Shown: positions 24,556 through 33,489 of the stretch, one piece after another
How positions within the stretch are numbered: the first letter of the stretch is position 1
Layout of the letters: each line of letters begins with the position of its first letter
Source of the DNA: an uncultured Porphyromonadaceae bacterium
GTDB taxonomy: Bacteria > Bacteroidota > Bacteroidia > Bacteroidales > Muribaculaceae
Assembly: GCA_947643165.1 (NCBI GenBank)
Contig: CANRVB010000007.1
Span: 1-64,000, forward strand
DNA length: 64,000 nt
Reading direction: 5' to 3'
Notes under the pieces: generated by a model
Told to the model about the DNA's origin: nothing
What the model saw: only the letters and a program-made list of their open reading frames with translations
The model's database searches: none
Translations under genes and position numbers: made by a program

Positions 24556-27000
24556 TCAGTTGATGACGGTGATCTTTGATACAGCGCCGGCGGTAGAGAT
24601 GTCGGCACCACTACGCGAGACAAGGATATAGTAAACGCCGGAACGTACGCGTCGGCCGGAAGATGTGGAGAGATCCCAACGTGCCATTCCGCCCTCTGAC
24701 CGGCCCTGCCAGAGAGTATGTCCAGAGACATCGGCAATCTTGACGAGCGAGCCATCGAGAAGGCCTGTGATGGTGACACTGCCGGAATATCCGGGTCGGA
24801 CGGGATTGGGGTAGACAAGGATATCGTCGTAGGTCTCGGCGGGGGGAGAGGCCTCGGCTCCGTAGGCAACGAGGCCGCGGTCGGTGGCGAAGTAGACGGT
24901 GTTGGACAGAGCGCAGGCGTAGACGGCGTTCACACGCGCCGACGGCAACGGGGAGTTGTCGGGGGTGAACCGGGCTATTATCTCGCTGCCGTCGGGACTG
25001 ACAAGGCAGACACCGGAGGCATCGGTCGCGATCCACTTGCGGTTGGCGTGGTCGACAGCAATGTCGTAGACGAGGTCGCTTTCGCAAATGTAGTCGGCGG
25101 TGTTAGTGCCGTCGTTGCGCGGGACTTTGATGCGCGAGACGGTCATATTGGGGTTGATAGCATCGCGTGGATCGGCAATCTCAGCGATACCCATGTCGGT
25201 GCCGAGCCACACGTGTCCGTTGCGGTCGAGGGCGAGGGAAGTGTGGCGTGAAGGGGCAAAGGTCTTGCCATCCTGATCGGTGAATGAGGTCCAGGAGCGG
25301 ACAATGTCGTCGGATGGGTCACTGTAGGTTCCTCGGGTGTCGATGGCCGTGAGGATAGTTCCTGGAGTGGCGTCGGTGAGGAGGATCATGTCGCTGTCGT
25401 GGCAGATGAGCATCCGCATGTCCTTGTTTGCCGTAAAGCCGGGTATCGACACCGATCGCCAGTCGGACTTGCGGATGGCCGATGTGGGCAGCAAGCGCTT
25501 GTCGGCGGGGAGTATGGCAATGCCGGTGTTGTCGGACGTGCCCTGTGCAGTGACCCACAGGTTGCCCTGCGGATCGAAGGCAACCTCGAAGGTGCGGACA
25601 CCCCAAGCGGCGGGAAGCGGCGAGTTGGCAAGATCGAAACGACAATCGAGGCGGCCGGAGGCAATGCGGTAGAGTCCGTCGTTGCCTGTACAGAGCCAGT
25701 AGATATCGGGGGTGTCGGGATCTTCTGCCAGACGGGCAGTAGCCATGGGGTATTGTCCGAGGCTGGCCTGCTGTCCGGCGGTGATGGAGAAAGCAGCGGG
25801 AGCGGGGTATGCGGTGACATCGGCGATCTCGCCTGACCGGGCATCGATGACGGATGTAGCCTGAAGCTGGTTGACAGCATCGTTTCCTGTGGGCTGGCCG
25901 AGACGGTAGTTGGTGGGGCCGAGATTGGTGACGTAAATGCGGGAACCGTCGGACGAGGGGATTAAGTAGGCCGGACGTGCTACGCTGAGAGCCTCGGGGC
26001 GATAACGGTCGGCAAGGACGGTCCATTGTCCGCCAACATAACCGTAGCAGGCGATACCGGCCGGAGAGGCGCACCATAGCGCATCGGCACCCGACAGGGT
26101 CGTAACGGCATCGGTGTGGAGCTCGGAAGGGAGGGTCGCCGCGATTGTGGAGGCGCCATCGGGAGCAATACTGTAAAGACGGCCGTCGGCAACCGCCAGG
26201 GTAGCGTCACGGCAGTGAATAAGCGGCTTGCAGGTGCGCAGTCCAGGCCCTATGCTCCTGATGTCGGAGAGGGCGTCGGCTTGCGGAGCGATACGGGCCG
26301 TTTTAAGGCAATCTGAGCCAACGGCGTTGCGCAACAGCAGGATTCCTCCGGATGTGACCGAAAGTTCGCTCAGCGGGCCCCAGGTTGCCATTTTGGTGAA
26401 TCCTGAAATGGAATTGATGCGGGACTCGCGCGGAATTGAATAGAGCGAGCCATCATGCTGCATGATGACGTGCGTGGGGGTGGCAGTGACTGCCGAAACG
26501 GGGGCTCCATAGCGTCCTGAGGCAATCGTCTCGCGTCGGGAGGCTGAGAGCGCTACAAGGCCGAAGTCGGTGGCCAGCCAGATGGTGTCGCCAGCAAAAG
26601 CGACATCGTTGATATGGCGCGAGCCTGTGAGTGACGCATGAGCTATGTCGGGGATATTGGCCACAGAAAGATGCCCGGTCTTGTCGCTGATAAGGTCGAT
26701 ATTTCCGTTTTCATAGGCCAGAAGGAGCATATCGGAGGCGCTGTCGCGGTATATGCCGGTAATATCGGTGTCGCTCAGTAGATTGGAGGTTGTATAGGAA
26801 GTATGGGTGCCGGCATCCTTGTCGTAGCCGGAGAGAGCTCCGGCCGCCAGGGTGAAAACATGGTTGCCGGTCTCGACAACCATAGTTACCGGCGCCGCAT
26901 ATACGCCGTAGCTGTGCCAACTTCCCGGCTCTACAGCACGGGCAGACGGATGAACGGCCGCACAGATGACGGCAGATGCTATGAAGAGCTTTAATTTCAA
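24556..27000 (-). CDS. PorZ-like two-propeller protein with T9SS-type C-terminal domain
   Basis: The 814-residue exported protein has a signal peptide (LKLFIASAVICAAVHPSARA). Many short propeller repeats follow (for example GDTIWLATDFGLVAL and GHVWLGTDMGIAEI, the two-component-regulator-propeller type). A C-terminal beta-sandwich begins at VYPNPVRPG and ends SKITVIN, like the type IX sorting domain. Architecture and length match PorZ, a surface component of the type IX secretion attachment complex. The start is TTG at 27000, overlapping the rdgB stop as TTGA; the next ATG would remove the signal peptide. Coupling to rdgB is therefore tight. If it is not PorZ, it is another propeller protein with a sorting signal. 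Confidence 0.65.
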   Translation of the reverse strand: MKLKLFIASAVICAAVHPSARAVEPGSWHSYGVYAAPVTMVVETGNHVFTLAAGALSGYDKDAGTHTSYTTSNLLSDTDITGIYRDSASDMLLLAYENGNIDLISDKTGHLSVANIPDIAHASLTGSRHINDVAFAGDTIWLATDFGLVALSASRRETIASGRYGAPVSAVTATPTHVIMQHDGSLYSIPRESRINSISGFTKMATWGPLSELSVTSGGILLLRNAVGSDCLKTARIAPQADALSDIRSIGPGLRTCKPLIHCRDATLAVADGRLYSIAPDGASTIAATLPSELHTDAVTTLSGADALWCASPAGIACYGYVGGQWTVLADRYRPEALSVARPAYLIPSSDGSRIYVTNLGPTNYRLGQPTGNDAVNQLQATSVIDARSGEIADVTAYPAPAAFSITAGQQASLGQYPMATARLAEDPDTPDIYWLCTGNDGLYRIASGRLDCRFDLANSPLPAAWGVRTFEVAFDPQGNLWVTAQGTSDNTGIAILPADKRLLPTSAIRKSDWRSVSIPGFTANKDMRMLICHDSDMILLTDATPGTILTAIDTRGTYSDPSDDIVRSWTSFTDQDGKTFAPSRHTSLALDRNGHVWLGTDMGIAEIADPRDAINPNMTVSRIKVPRNDGTNTADYICESDLVYDIAVDHANRKWIATDASGVCLVSPDGSEIIARFTPDNSPLPSARVNAVYACALSNTVYFATDRGLVAYGAEASPPAETYDDILVYPNPVRPGYSGSVTITGLLDGSLVKIADVSGHTLWQGRSEGGMARWDLSTSSGRRVRSGVYYILVSRSGADISTAGAVSKITVIN

Positions 27001-27590
27001 CGGTCTGAAGCGTTTGATAGATACTCCATAAGTGCGCGTGTAGCGCGTCCACGATGGCTTATCGCATTCTTGTCGGCAGCGTTCATCTCGGCAAAGGTGA
27101 GAGGAGCCGCCTCATCAGGCATGAACACGGGGTCGTAGCCGAAGCCATCTGTACCACGGGGAGCTGACGTGATCGTTCCATCAACGCGCCCTTCGAACAG
27201 ACGGACACCATCGCCCTCGGTGAGAGCTATTATCGTGGAGAAGTGGGCCCGGCGGTCTGTTTTGCCGGCCATACGCTCAAGCAGCAGTGCCATGTTGGCT
27301 GCAGAATCATGACCGGGACCGGCATAACGGGCAGAATACACACCAGGCTCACCGCCAAGTGCGTCAACCATCAGTCCGGTATCATCGGCCACGCAATCAT
27401 AACCAAAATGCTCCTTGACGTATGTAGCCTTCTGTATGGCGTTTCCGGCGAGAGTGTCGGAGGTCTCGGGTATATCGACAGTGCAGCCGATGTCGGCCAG
27501 TCCGAGTATATTGTAAGCGGTGCCGGCTATGGCACGTATCTCCTCAAGCTTGTGGGCGTTGTTGGTCGCCACTACTATAGTCTGTTTCAT
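26997..27590 (-). CDS. rdgB: non-canonical purine NTP pyrophosphatase (RdgB/HAM1)
   Basis: The 197-residue cytosolic enzyme hydrolyses ITP, dITP and XTP to monophosphates, keeping deaminated purines out of nucleic acids. Typical motifs are seen: ATNNAHKLEEIRAI at the start, ADDTGLMVDALGGEPGVYSARYAG in the middle and GTDGFGYDPVF plus FAEMNAADKNAISHRGRA near the end. Length is normal. The PorZ-like gene starts within its stop codon. Confidence 0.96.
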   Translation of the reverse strand: MKQTIVVATNNAHKLEEIRAIAGTAYNILGLADIGCTVDIPETSDTLAGNAIQKATYVKEHFGYDCVADDTGLMVDALGGEPGVYSARYAGPGHDSAANMALLLERMAGKTDRRAHFSTIIALTEGDGVRLFEGRVDGTITSAPRGTDGFGYDPVFMPDEAAPLTFAEMNAADKNAISHRGRATRALMEYLSNASDR

Positions 27591-27665
27591 ATAGATCGGT
27601 AAAACTGTGTATGTAGAACGTCAGGAAGTTCCCTTTATTGCCCGGTGGATATCAAAACAACTGAA

Positions 27666-27691
27666 CCCCCGGAACATCTCTGTCCCGAGGG
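27666..27691 (-). terminator. possible terminator after the SusC-SusD-DUF5018 operon
   Basis: On the minus strand CCCTCGG pairs with CCGGGGG (one G-T pair) over a 12-base loop. It is followed by TTCAGTTGTTTTGAT, a weak T-rich tail. Confidence 0.4.
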
Positions 27692-27733
27692 CTCATCGTA
27701 GTAACTACTCTCTTGTAATAACTGCTATTTCAG

Positions 27734-28207
27734 TTAGCGGGGGAGCAATTCAAGAGTGACTGTCCAAATCTTCTTGTCGCCGTTGGCAGCCTTTACCTGA
27801 TATACGTTTGGCTTGCTCCAGTCGCCGGGCGTACCCAGACGGGGTGCGCCATCGATAGGTTCGATGGTAGCGGCGGTAGAGATGTTGAGCACAACCACCA
27901 GGTTGGAAGCAGTCAGATTGGCAAGCTGGTTTGCCGGGAAGTTAGATGGGGCCTGACAACGCAGGCTCACGGTGTTGTTCTCATTGTCGATTGAGATAGC
28001 ACGTGCCAAAGTGATCTGTTTCACTTTTGGCTCACCGCTGCCGGGATTGATGTCGTTCTCATCGATATAACGGTAATAGATACCTTGCAGACCGGTGATA
28101 TCGGCGCCATCATAAGTGTCGAGGTCATCAATTCCGTGACTCAAACATCCGGAAAGGCCCACCATAGTCAGAATTGCTGTGAAAAGCGTGATTATATAAC
28201 GTGTCAT
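27734..28207 (-). CDS. DUF5018-like surface lipoprotein
   Basis: The 157-residue protein has a lipoprotein signal (ITLFTAILTMVGLSGC, lipidated Cys at about 21). The remaining beta-rich domain, with KQITLARAISIDNENNTVSLRCQAP and a final KKIWTVTLELLPR, resembles the DUF5018 domain found beside SusC/SusD genes. It starts 18 bases after the SusD stop and ends the operon. It is probably an outer-leaflet glycan-binding accessory, comparable in position to SusE. Binding itself is inferred. Confidence 0.65.
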   Translation of the reverse strand: MTRYIITLFTAILTMVGLSGCLSHGIDDLDTYDGADITGLQGIYYRYIDENDINPGSGEPKVKQITLARAISIDNENNTVSLRCQAPSNFPANQLANLTASNLVVVLNISTAATIEPIDGAPRLGTPGDWSKPNVYQVKAANGDKKIWTVTLELLPR

Positions 28208-28225
28208 ATCATTTCGTTTAAGGGA

Positions 28226-30178
28226 TTACCATTCAGGATTCTGTTCATGGTCAAGTCCGTATGCCTCACGAGTGTTGAGGAAGCTCACAGGTATTGGGAA
28301 GAGGTAACGACGTGTAGTGAAGTTACGATTTGCCGAACCAAGGAGAGTGAGCTGGTTGATTATGAATGCAGTACGGTCGCGATTGATCTCAATCTTGTAG
28401 ACGGGACGGTCCAGATCGTAGATGATGTCGCCCGGCTGACGGCCATAGTTGGCATAACCGCCATACTTGCCCCAGCGGAGGTAGCTGAAGTATATGTCGC
28501 CACCTTCATTAGCCATTTCAACGCGACGCTCACGCATATAGTCGGTCCAGGCCTGCTCAAGTGTGCTTGCCTTTGAGGCGGGGAGCTGACCGTGCTTTGT
28601 ACGTGTAGCGTTGAGTGCATTGACAGCATCGTTCACCTGACCTTTGCAGAGGTAGGCCTCGGCAAGGTTCATGTAAGCCTCACCGGTGCGGGCTATGTTG
28701 TAGTGGAGAGCTACAAGACAGCTGTAGAATGCACGAGGTTCGGGGTTCGCGATATTACACTTACGCCAGTAGTAACCGGTAGTTGTGTTATACCAACCGC
28801 CGTCTTCCTTGTCGCGGACACCCATAGAAAGGTTACCGGCCAAGTTCAGACCTATCTTCTCACCAACCCATGTCGACTTGTCGTAGACGATACATCCGTC
28901 GAGACGGGCATCACGGTTTCCATAGATGATATCGGAGATATCGCGGTCTGTCACATCAGAACGGAGAGTGCCGTAGCGTGTAGCAGCGGGATAACCGTCG
29001 TTGAGCTGGGCAAAGTCCTGCGGAGTAGGAATACGGCGGAGTTCGCCGCTTGTGCATTCATACTGGTCGATCTGACCGGCCTGAGTGACGCTCAGGGGAT
29101 CGCGCTCAACAACAGCAGCCTTATACTGTGAAGTCTCCCACCAGGGCAGAGCCTCGCCGGTAGCCTCGTCGATAGAGAGATACTGGTCGACAAGATCCTG
29201 AGTCGGGAAGTAGATGGCCCAACCTTCGAAAGTCTGCGCACCAGAAGGCATTTTCAGCGGATCGGGGCAGAGAGAGATCTTGTTGTTGTCGGCACTGATA
29301 TTGGGATATGTACGGATAAGCTCCTCATAGCCACCGATGGTGGTGTTGGTGCGCAGGCGGTAGTAACCCCATAGTATCTCAGAGTCCATGTCGTTGGTCT
29401 CGTTGAACATGCCGGCATAGTTGCTCGACAGACCGGGCCCGTGGTTCACTACGTCCTGAGCGTATGTGATAGCCTTGTTGAGATAAGAGTCGTCCTGAGT
29501 GTAGGCATAAGCCTGAAGGGCAGCACGGCTGAGGATAACCTCGGCGGCATACTTGTTGGCGATGCCTGCGGGAGCGGTCTCGGGCATATTTGCCACAGCA
29601 GCCTCCAGGTCTTCCATAACATACTTATAGCTCTCGGCCACGCTGGCAGTCATAGGTATGTTTGCCTTGAGCGAGTCGGATTCGGTGAGAACCTCGCGGA
29701 GCGGTACGAAGCGACCCATCTTACGAGCCTGATCGAAGAAGATGAGACCACGCAGGAAGCGGCCCTGCGATATGAGCTCAGCCTTTTCGGGCTCGGTGAG
29801 CGCGTCGCTCTGTTCAGCCTTGCTGATGATGAGGTTGCATCGACGGAGTATGGAGAAACGGCTTATACCGAAGTCAGAGCCGTTGCTCAGACCAAGCTCG
29901 GTGGCAACACCATCGATACCCTCGCCTACCTGCGAGCAGCGGGCAGAGTTGGGAGTACGGGCTTCCCAGCCCACGCATGATGAAGAACCTGCCAAGCCGA
30001 TGGCTGTGATGACGGCATCGTATGTACCGTAGACGAAAGCGTCGGCAGTCGCTTTGCTACCCCACACCTGAGTGTCATCGAAAGTGGTGGTGGGGTGTGT
30101 GTCGAGTGTATCCTGGCAGGAGGTGACTCCCATCAGGCCAAGCCCGATCATTGCAAATGTTATATGTCTTAATTTCAT
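28226..30178 (-). CDS. SusD/RagB family glycan-binding lipoprotein
   Basis: The 650-residue lipoprotein (MIGLGLMGVTSC lipobox) has the SusD layout: N-terminal DTLDTHPTTTFDDTQVWGS, TPR-type helices, and a C-terminal YMNLAEAYL...YMRERRVEMANEGGDIYFSYLRWGK segment. SusD proteins sit as a lid on the SusC channel and deliver oligosaccharides. It lies 19 bases after its SusC partner. The glycan cannot be predicted from the sequence alone. Confidence 0.95.
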   Translation of the reverse strand: MKLRHITFAMIGLGLMGVTSCQDTLDTHPTTTFDDTQVWGSKATADAFVYGTYDAVITAIGLAGSSSCVGWEARTPNSARCSQVGEGIDGVATELGLSNGSDFGISRFSILRRCNLIISKAEQSDALTEPEKAELISQGRFLRGLIFFDQARKMGRFVPLREVLTESDSLKANIPMTASVAESYKYVMEDLEAAVANMPETAPAGIANKYAAEVILSRAALQAYAYTQDDSYLNKAITYAQDVVNHGPGLSSNYAGMFNETNDMDSEILWGYYRLRTNTTIGGYEELIRTYPNISADNNKISLCPDPLKMPSGAQTFEGWAIYFPTQDLVDQYLSIDEATGEALPWWETSQYKAAVVERDPLSVTQAGQIDQYECTSGELRRIPTPQDFAQLNDGYPAATRYGTLRSDVTDRDISDIIYGNRDARLDGCIVYDKSTWVGEKIGLNLAGNLSMGVRDKEDGGWYNTTTGYYWRKCNIANPEPRAFYSCLVALHYNIARTGEAYMNLAEAYLCKGQVNDAVNALNATRTKHGQLPASKASTLEQAWTDYMRERRVEMANEGGDIYFSYLRWGKYGGYANYGRQPGDIIYDLDRPVYKIEINRDRTAFIINQLTLLGSANRNFTTRRYLFPIPVSFLNTREAYGLDHEQNPEW

Positions 30179-30197
30179 AATAGATGTCAGAAGTTGG

Positions 30198-33100
30198 TTA
30201 GAATCCTAAGTTGAGAGTGATAGCAAGGACGCGCTCTATGGGATAGCCATAGTTCTCGCCTGAAGCAGTCTCAGGATCGATGCCATATTTCTTGGCCTTC
30301 GAGCATGTGAACACATTTTGGCCGGAGAATCCGAGGCGAGCACGAGAGATCCATGTCATCTTCTTGAGGAGGCTGTACTTGAAGTCGTAGCCGAACTGAA
30401 TATCTTTCAGACGGATATACTGACCATTTACGAGCCAGTAGTCGCTGCTGAGATAGTTGTTGTTGCTGTTGTCGCCAGTGTTGCTCATGAGACGCGGATA
30501 CTGGGCGTTGCGGTTGTCGGGACGCCAGTAGTCTGTCTGGTGTTCGAACATTACCGGAAGTGTGCCTGCCTGACCGGTCTGCATACCGAGCGATGCGGGA
30601 ACATACATGTCGAACTTGGTAGAACCCTGGAACAGGGCAGCCAGATAGAAGCCCTTGTAGCCGAAGCTCAGGTTCAGACCGAACTGACCGTGAGGTTTGT
30701 TCTGAGATCCGCGGTAGCGGAGGTCCTCGCTGGTGATCTGACCGTCGCCGTTTGTATCCTCATAGCGGAGGTCACCGGCGGTCAGGTTGCCAGAATTGTA
30801 GGCGTTCACGTAACCAGCGCTATTGAAGATCTCCTGAGCGCTCTGATAGTAGCCGAGCGACTTGTAGATACGGCCATAGGTGGTCTCCTTGCGACCCTGC
30901 TGACGGGTATAGGGGTTCATATACGAGCTTTCAGCTTCGTCGGCTATGCGGGCCCACAGAGTGTTGTACCATGTGAAGTTGCCAGAGATGTCGTAGGTGA
31001 AATCGCCTACACGCGAGCGCCAGCCGAGCTGAATCTCGATACCTTCGCGACGGTATTCGCTGTCCGACTTAACGCGGGGCATGCTGATACCGATGAGCTG
31101 GTTGAGGTAGCTCTCGCCGGTAGGATTAACAAGGTAGCCCTTGGTTGTATAGTAGAAGTAGTCGAACGATCCGTACAGACGGCTGTTGAGCGACGAGAAG
31201 TCGAAGCCTATGTCGGTCTGACGTGTGGTATACCAAGTCAGGTCGGGCGAGGGAAGAGCACCTTCGCTGAATGTGGGGACATACTTTCCGTCGACAATGT
31301 AGCCCATGGTATTGAGGGTGTACGATGTGAGGTACTGGAAGCGTCCAGCCGACGAATCGAGACCTGTCTCACCATAAGAAGCACGAATCTTCAGGTTGTC
31401 GAGAATCTGGCGATCAACGATATCGCGCATAAATTCCTCCTGAGTCACACGCCAGCCTACAGAACCGCTGTAGAAGTTACCCCAACGCTTACCGGGAGCA
31501 AAGCGGTCGGAACCGTCGCGGCGGATGCTTCCTTCAACGAGGTAGCGGCCGTCATAGCTATACTTGAGCTGTCCGATCCAAGCGGCACGGCCGAGTTCGG
31601 CCTCACTGCCACCGTTGTTCATATCCTCAACCGGACCTACGCCCATCTGGTCGATATCGAAGTCGTAGTTTGTGCGGCTTGCCCAATAGCTTTCGCCCCA
31701 TTCGTAGTAGTTTTCGTAACCGGCCAGAGCAGATACGCTGTGCTTGCCGAAGCGATTGTTATATTCTACGAAGATCTGGTTTGTGTAGCCATATCCTGAA
31801 GAAGCAGTGTGCTGCAGCTGTGATGCATTATCGTAGATGGGCATCTGCGAATCCCAGCTATACTTAGCGGCATCCTTGCGCCACTGCTTATTGGTGTTCG
31901 AATAGTAGCGGTAGTTACCTGAATAGCGCAGCTTGAGGCCTTTGACCCAAAGGCAATCCCAGATAAGGTCGCCCTTACCGTTGATAACGGCATAGCGTGT
32001 ACGGTTGTAACCGGCATCGCTGGCAGTTTCGGCAACAGGGTTATCAGGTGTAGCATACGGAAGACCGAACTGGTTGACAGCCGGTGTGAGCGGACTCTTG
32101 TCGTTGATGTGAGAGAACACCTGATAGTAACCGCTGGCGGTAGATGTGTAAGGATGTGTCTCCTTCTGATAATATCCGTCGAGTGTGGCATTTACATGAA
32201 GACCAATCTGCTTCAGGTAAACGTTGTCGGTAATACGGAAGTTGGTACGCTTCATCCAGTGGTTGTTGGAACGATAGAGCGACTCCTGATCGGTATGACC
32301 CAGCGAGATATAGAACTGGTTCATCTCATTACCACCAGTCAGACGTACGGCGTGCTTGGTCTGGGGAGCCCAGTCGCGGAGTACCACCTTGCGCCAGTTT
32401 GTGTTGTTGTAGTTCATCGGATCAGAACCATCCTTCATAGCCTGGATGGCAGCATCGCTATATGTAGCCTCAAGACCATCGGCTATACGTGCCTGGTTGT
32501 ACCAGTAAGCGCGATCCCATGAGTTGAGTTTCTCGGGCCAGATGTTAGGCTGTGCCCACGACTGGTTGAAGTCGTACTCGATAGTAGCCTTGCCTTGAAC
32601 ACCGCTCTTGGTGGTCACCTGCATAATACCGTTGGCAGCACGTGAACCGTAGACAGCGGTAGCCGAAGCATCCTTAAGGATAGAGATATCCTTGATATCG
32701 TCGGGAGCGAGGTTGGCGAAGTCGTCTTCAGAACGGATGATACCATCGATCACATAAAGAGGTGTGCCGCCACCACGTATGCTCACTGCGGGACGAGAGT
32801 TCACACCGCCGCCGCTGGCCTGGATCAGGACACCGGGCGAACGACCGGCAAGACCCTGGATCACGTTGGTAACAGGCAGATTGGCAATCTGATCGGATTT
32901 GACAGTCGAAACTGAAGAAATAAGGTCGCGCTTGGTAGTGGTAGAATAGCCTACAACCACAACCTCATCAAGGTTGTTGGCAGTCTCAAGCATTTTGATC
33001 TCCATCTTGTCGGCAACCTTTACATCCTGTTGCTGCATGCCTATATAAGACACCACGAGCAGCTTGCATTTGTCGGGAACTTCAAGGGTGAAATTACCGT

Positions 33101-33269
33101 CGATATCGGTCGAAGTACCGATTTTCATGTCTTCTTTACATCTTACTGATGCGCCGATGATCGGCTCTCCTGTAGTCGCGTCTATAACCGTGCCTGACAC
33201 TGAGCGTGCCTGTGCCAGTCCTATTATGAGCGACAACATGGTGAAGAATAGCATTAGTCTTCGTTTCAT
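30198..33269 (-). CDS. SusC/RagA family TonB-dependent outer membrane transporter
   Basis: The 1023-residue protein has a signal peptide (MLFFTMLSLIIGLAQA). It continues with a carboxypeptidase-like domain (GTVIDATTGEPIIGASV), the TonB-box-like NNLDEVVVVGYS, and a plug with the family signature (VNSRPAVSIRGGGTPLYVIDGI, ISILKDASATAVYGSRAANGIM). A 22-strand barrel ends in ALTLNLGF-type sequence (AITLNLGF). It imports glycan fragments with the SusD encoded downstream. The upstream region holds a G10 tract next to the -7 box (see the promoter entry), so expression may be length-dependent. Confidence 0.97.
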   Translation of the reverse strand: MKRRLMLFFTMLSLIIGLAQARSVSGTVIDATTGEPIIGASVRCKEDMKIGTSTDIDGNFTLEVPDKCKLLVVSYIGMQQQDVKVADKMEIKMLETANNLDEVVVVGYSTTTKRDLISSVSTVKSDQIANLPVTNVIQGLAGRSPGVLIQASGGGVNSRPAVSIRGGGTPLYVIDGIIRSEDDFANLAPDDIKDISILKDASATAVYGSRAANGIMQVTTKSGVQGKATIEYDFNQSWAQPNIWPEKLNSWDRAYWYNQARIADGLEATYSDAAIQAMKDGSDPMNYNNTNWRKVVLRDWAPQTKHAVRLTGGNEMNQFYISLGHTDQESLYRSNNHWMKRTNFRITDNVYLKQIGLHVNATLDGYYQKETHPYTSTASGYYQVFSHINDKSPLTPAVNQFGLPYATPDNPVAETASDAGYNRTRYAVINGKGDLIWDCLWVKGLKLRYSGNYRYYSNTNKQWRKDAAKYSWDSQMPIYDNASQLQHTASSGYGYTNQIFVEYNNRFGKHSVSALAGYENYYEWGESYWASRTNYDFDIDQMGVGPVEDMNNGGSEAELGRAAWIGQLKYSYDGRYLVEGSIRRDGSDRFAPGKRWGNFYSGSVGWRVTQEEFMRDIVDRQILDNLKIRASYGETGLDSSAGRFQYLTSYTLNTMGYIVDGKYVPTFSEGALPSPDLTWYTTRQTDIGFDFSSLNSRLYGSFDYFYYTTKGYLVNPTGESYLNQLIGISMPRVKSDSEYRREGIEIQLGWRSRVGDFTYDISGNFTWYNTLWARIADEAESSYMNPYTRQQGRKETTYGRIYKSLGYYQSAQEIFNSAGYVNAYNSGNLTAGDLRYEDTNGDGQITSEDLRYRGSQNKPHGQFGLNLSFGYKGFYLAALFQGSTKFDMYVPASLGMQTGQAGTLPVMFEHQTDYWRPDNRNAQYPRLMSNTGDNSNNNYLSSDYWLVNGQYIRLKDIQFGYDFKYSLLKKMTWISRARLGFSGQNVFTCSKAKKYGIDPETASGENYGYPIERVLAITLNLGF

Positions 33270-33398
33270 GTTAATGCATTTTACTTGTAAATAATTGGGA
33301 TTGATTTAAGGGCCGGAGCTATGAGTTGCGTAACTCCGACAGTGATAGATTGGTCAGGTGATAATTTGAGAGTTTAAAAGTTTCGTAACATTTTTTCG

Positions 33399-33430
33399 CA
33401 AATATATGGATAAAAAATTACCCCCCCCCC
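33399..33430 (-). promoter_or_regulatory. promoter of SusC-SusD-DUF5018 operon with a G10 tract in the spacer
   Basis: Minus-strand TATATTTG (33399-33406) is a perfect -7 box. Upstream on the same strand a run of ten G residues (33421-33430) occupies the place where the -33 element or the end of the spacer should lie. No intact TTTG is present. The first non-G after the tract continues as the minus-strand TACT. The leader to the ATG is about 130 bases. Between the GH stop (33490) and this promoter no terminator hairpin was seen. Confidence 0.55.
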
Positions 33431-33489
33431 AGTATTTAACTATTTTTAATACCGGAGAGGGGCGTAATTCTACCTTCTGAATTGTTACA

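Noticed and set aside
27591-27733. tRNA gene in the rdgB-DUF5018 interval and other intergenic regions
   Set aside because: No cloverleaf with a T-loop GTTCGAATC-like segment and CCA-side stem was found by eye in any interval.
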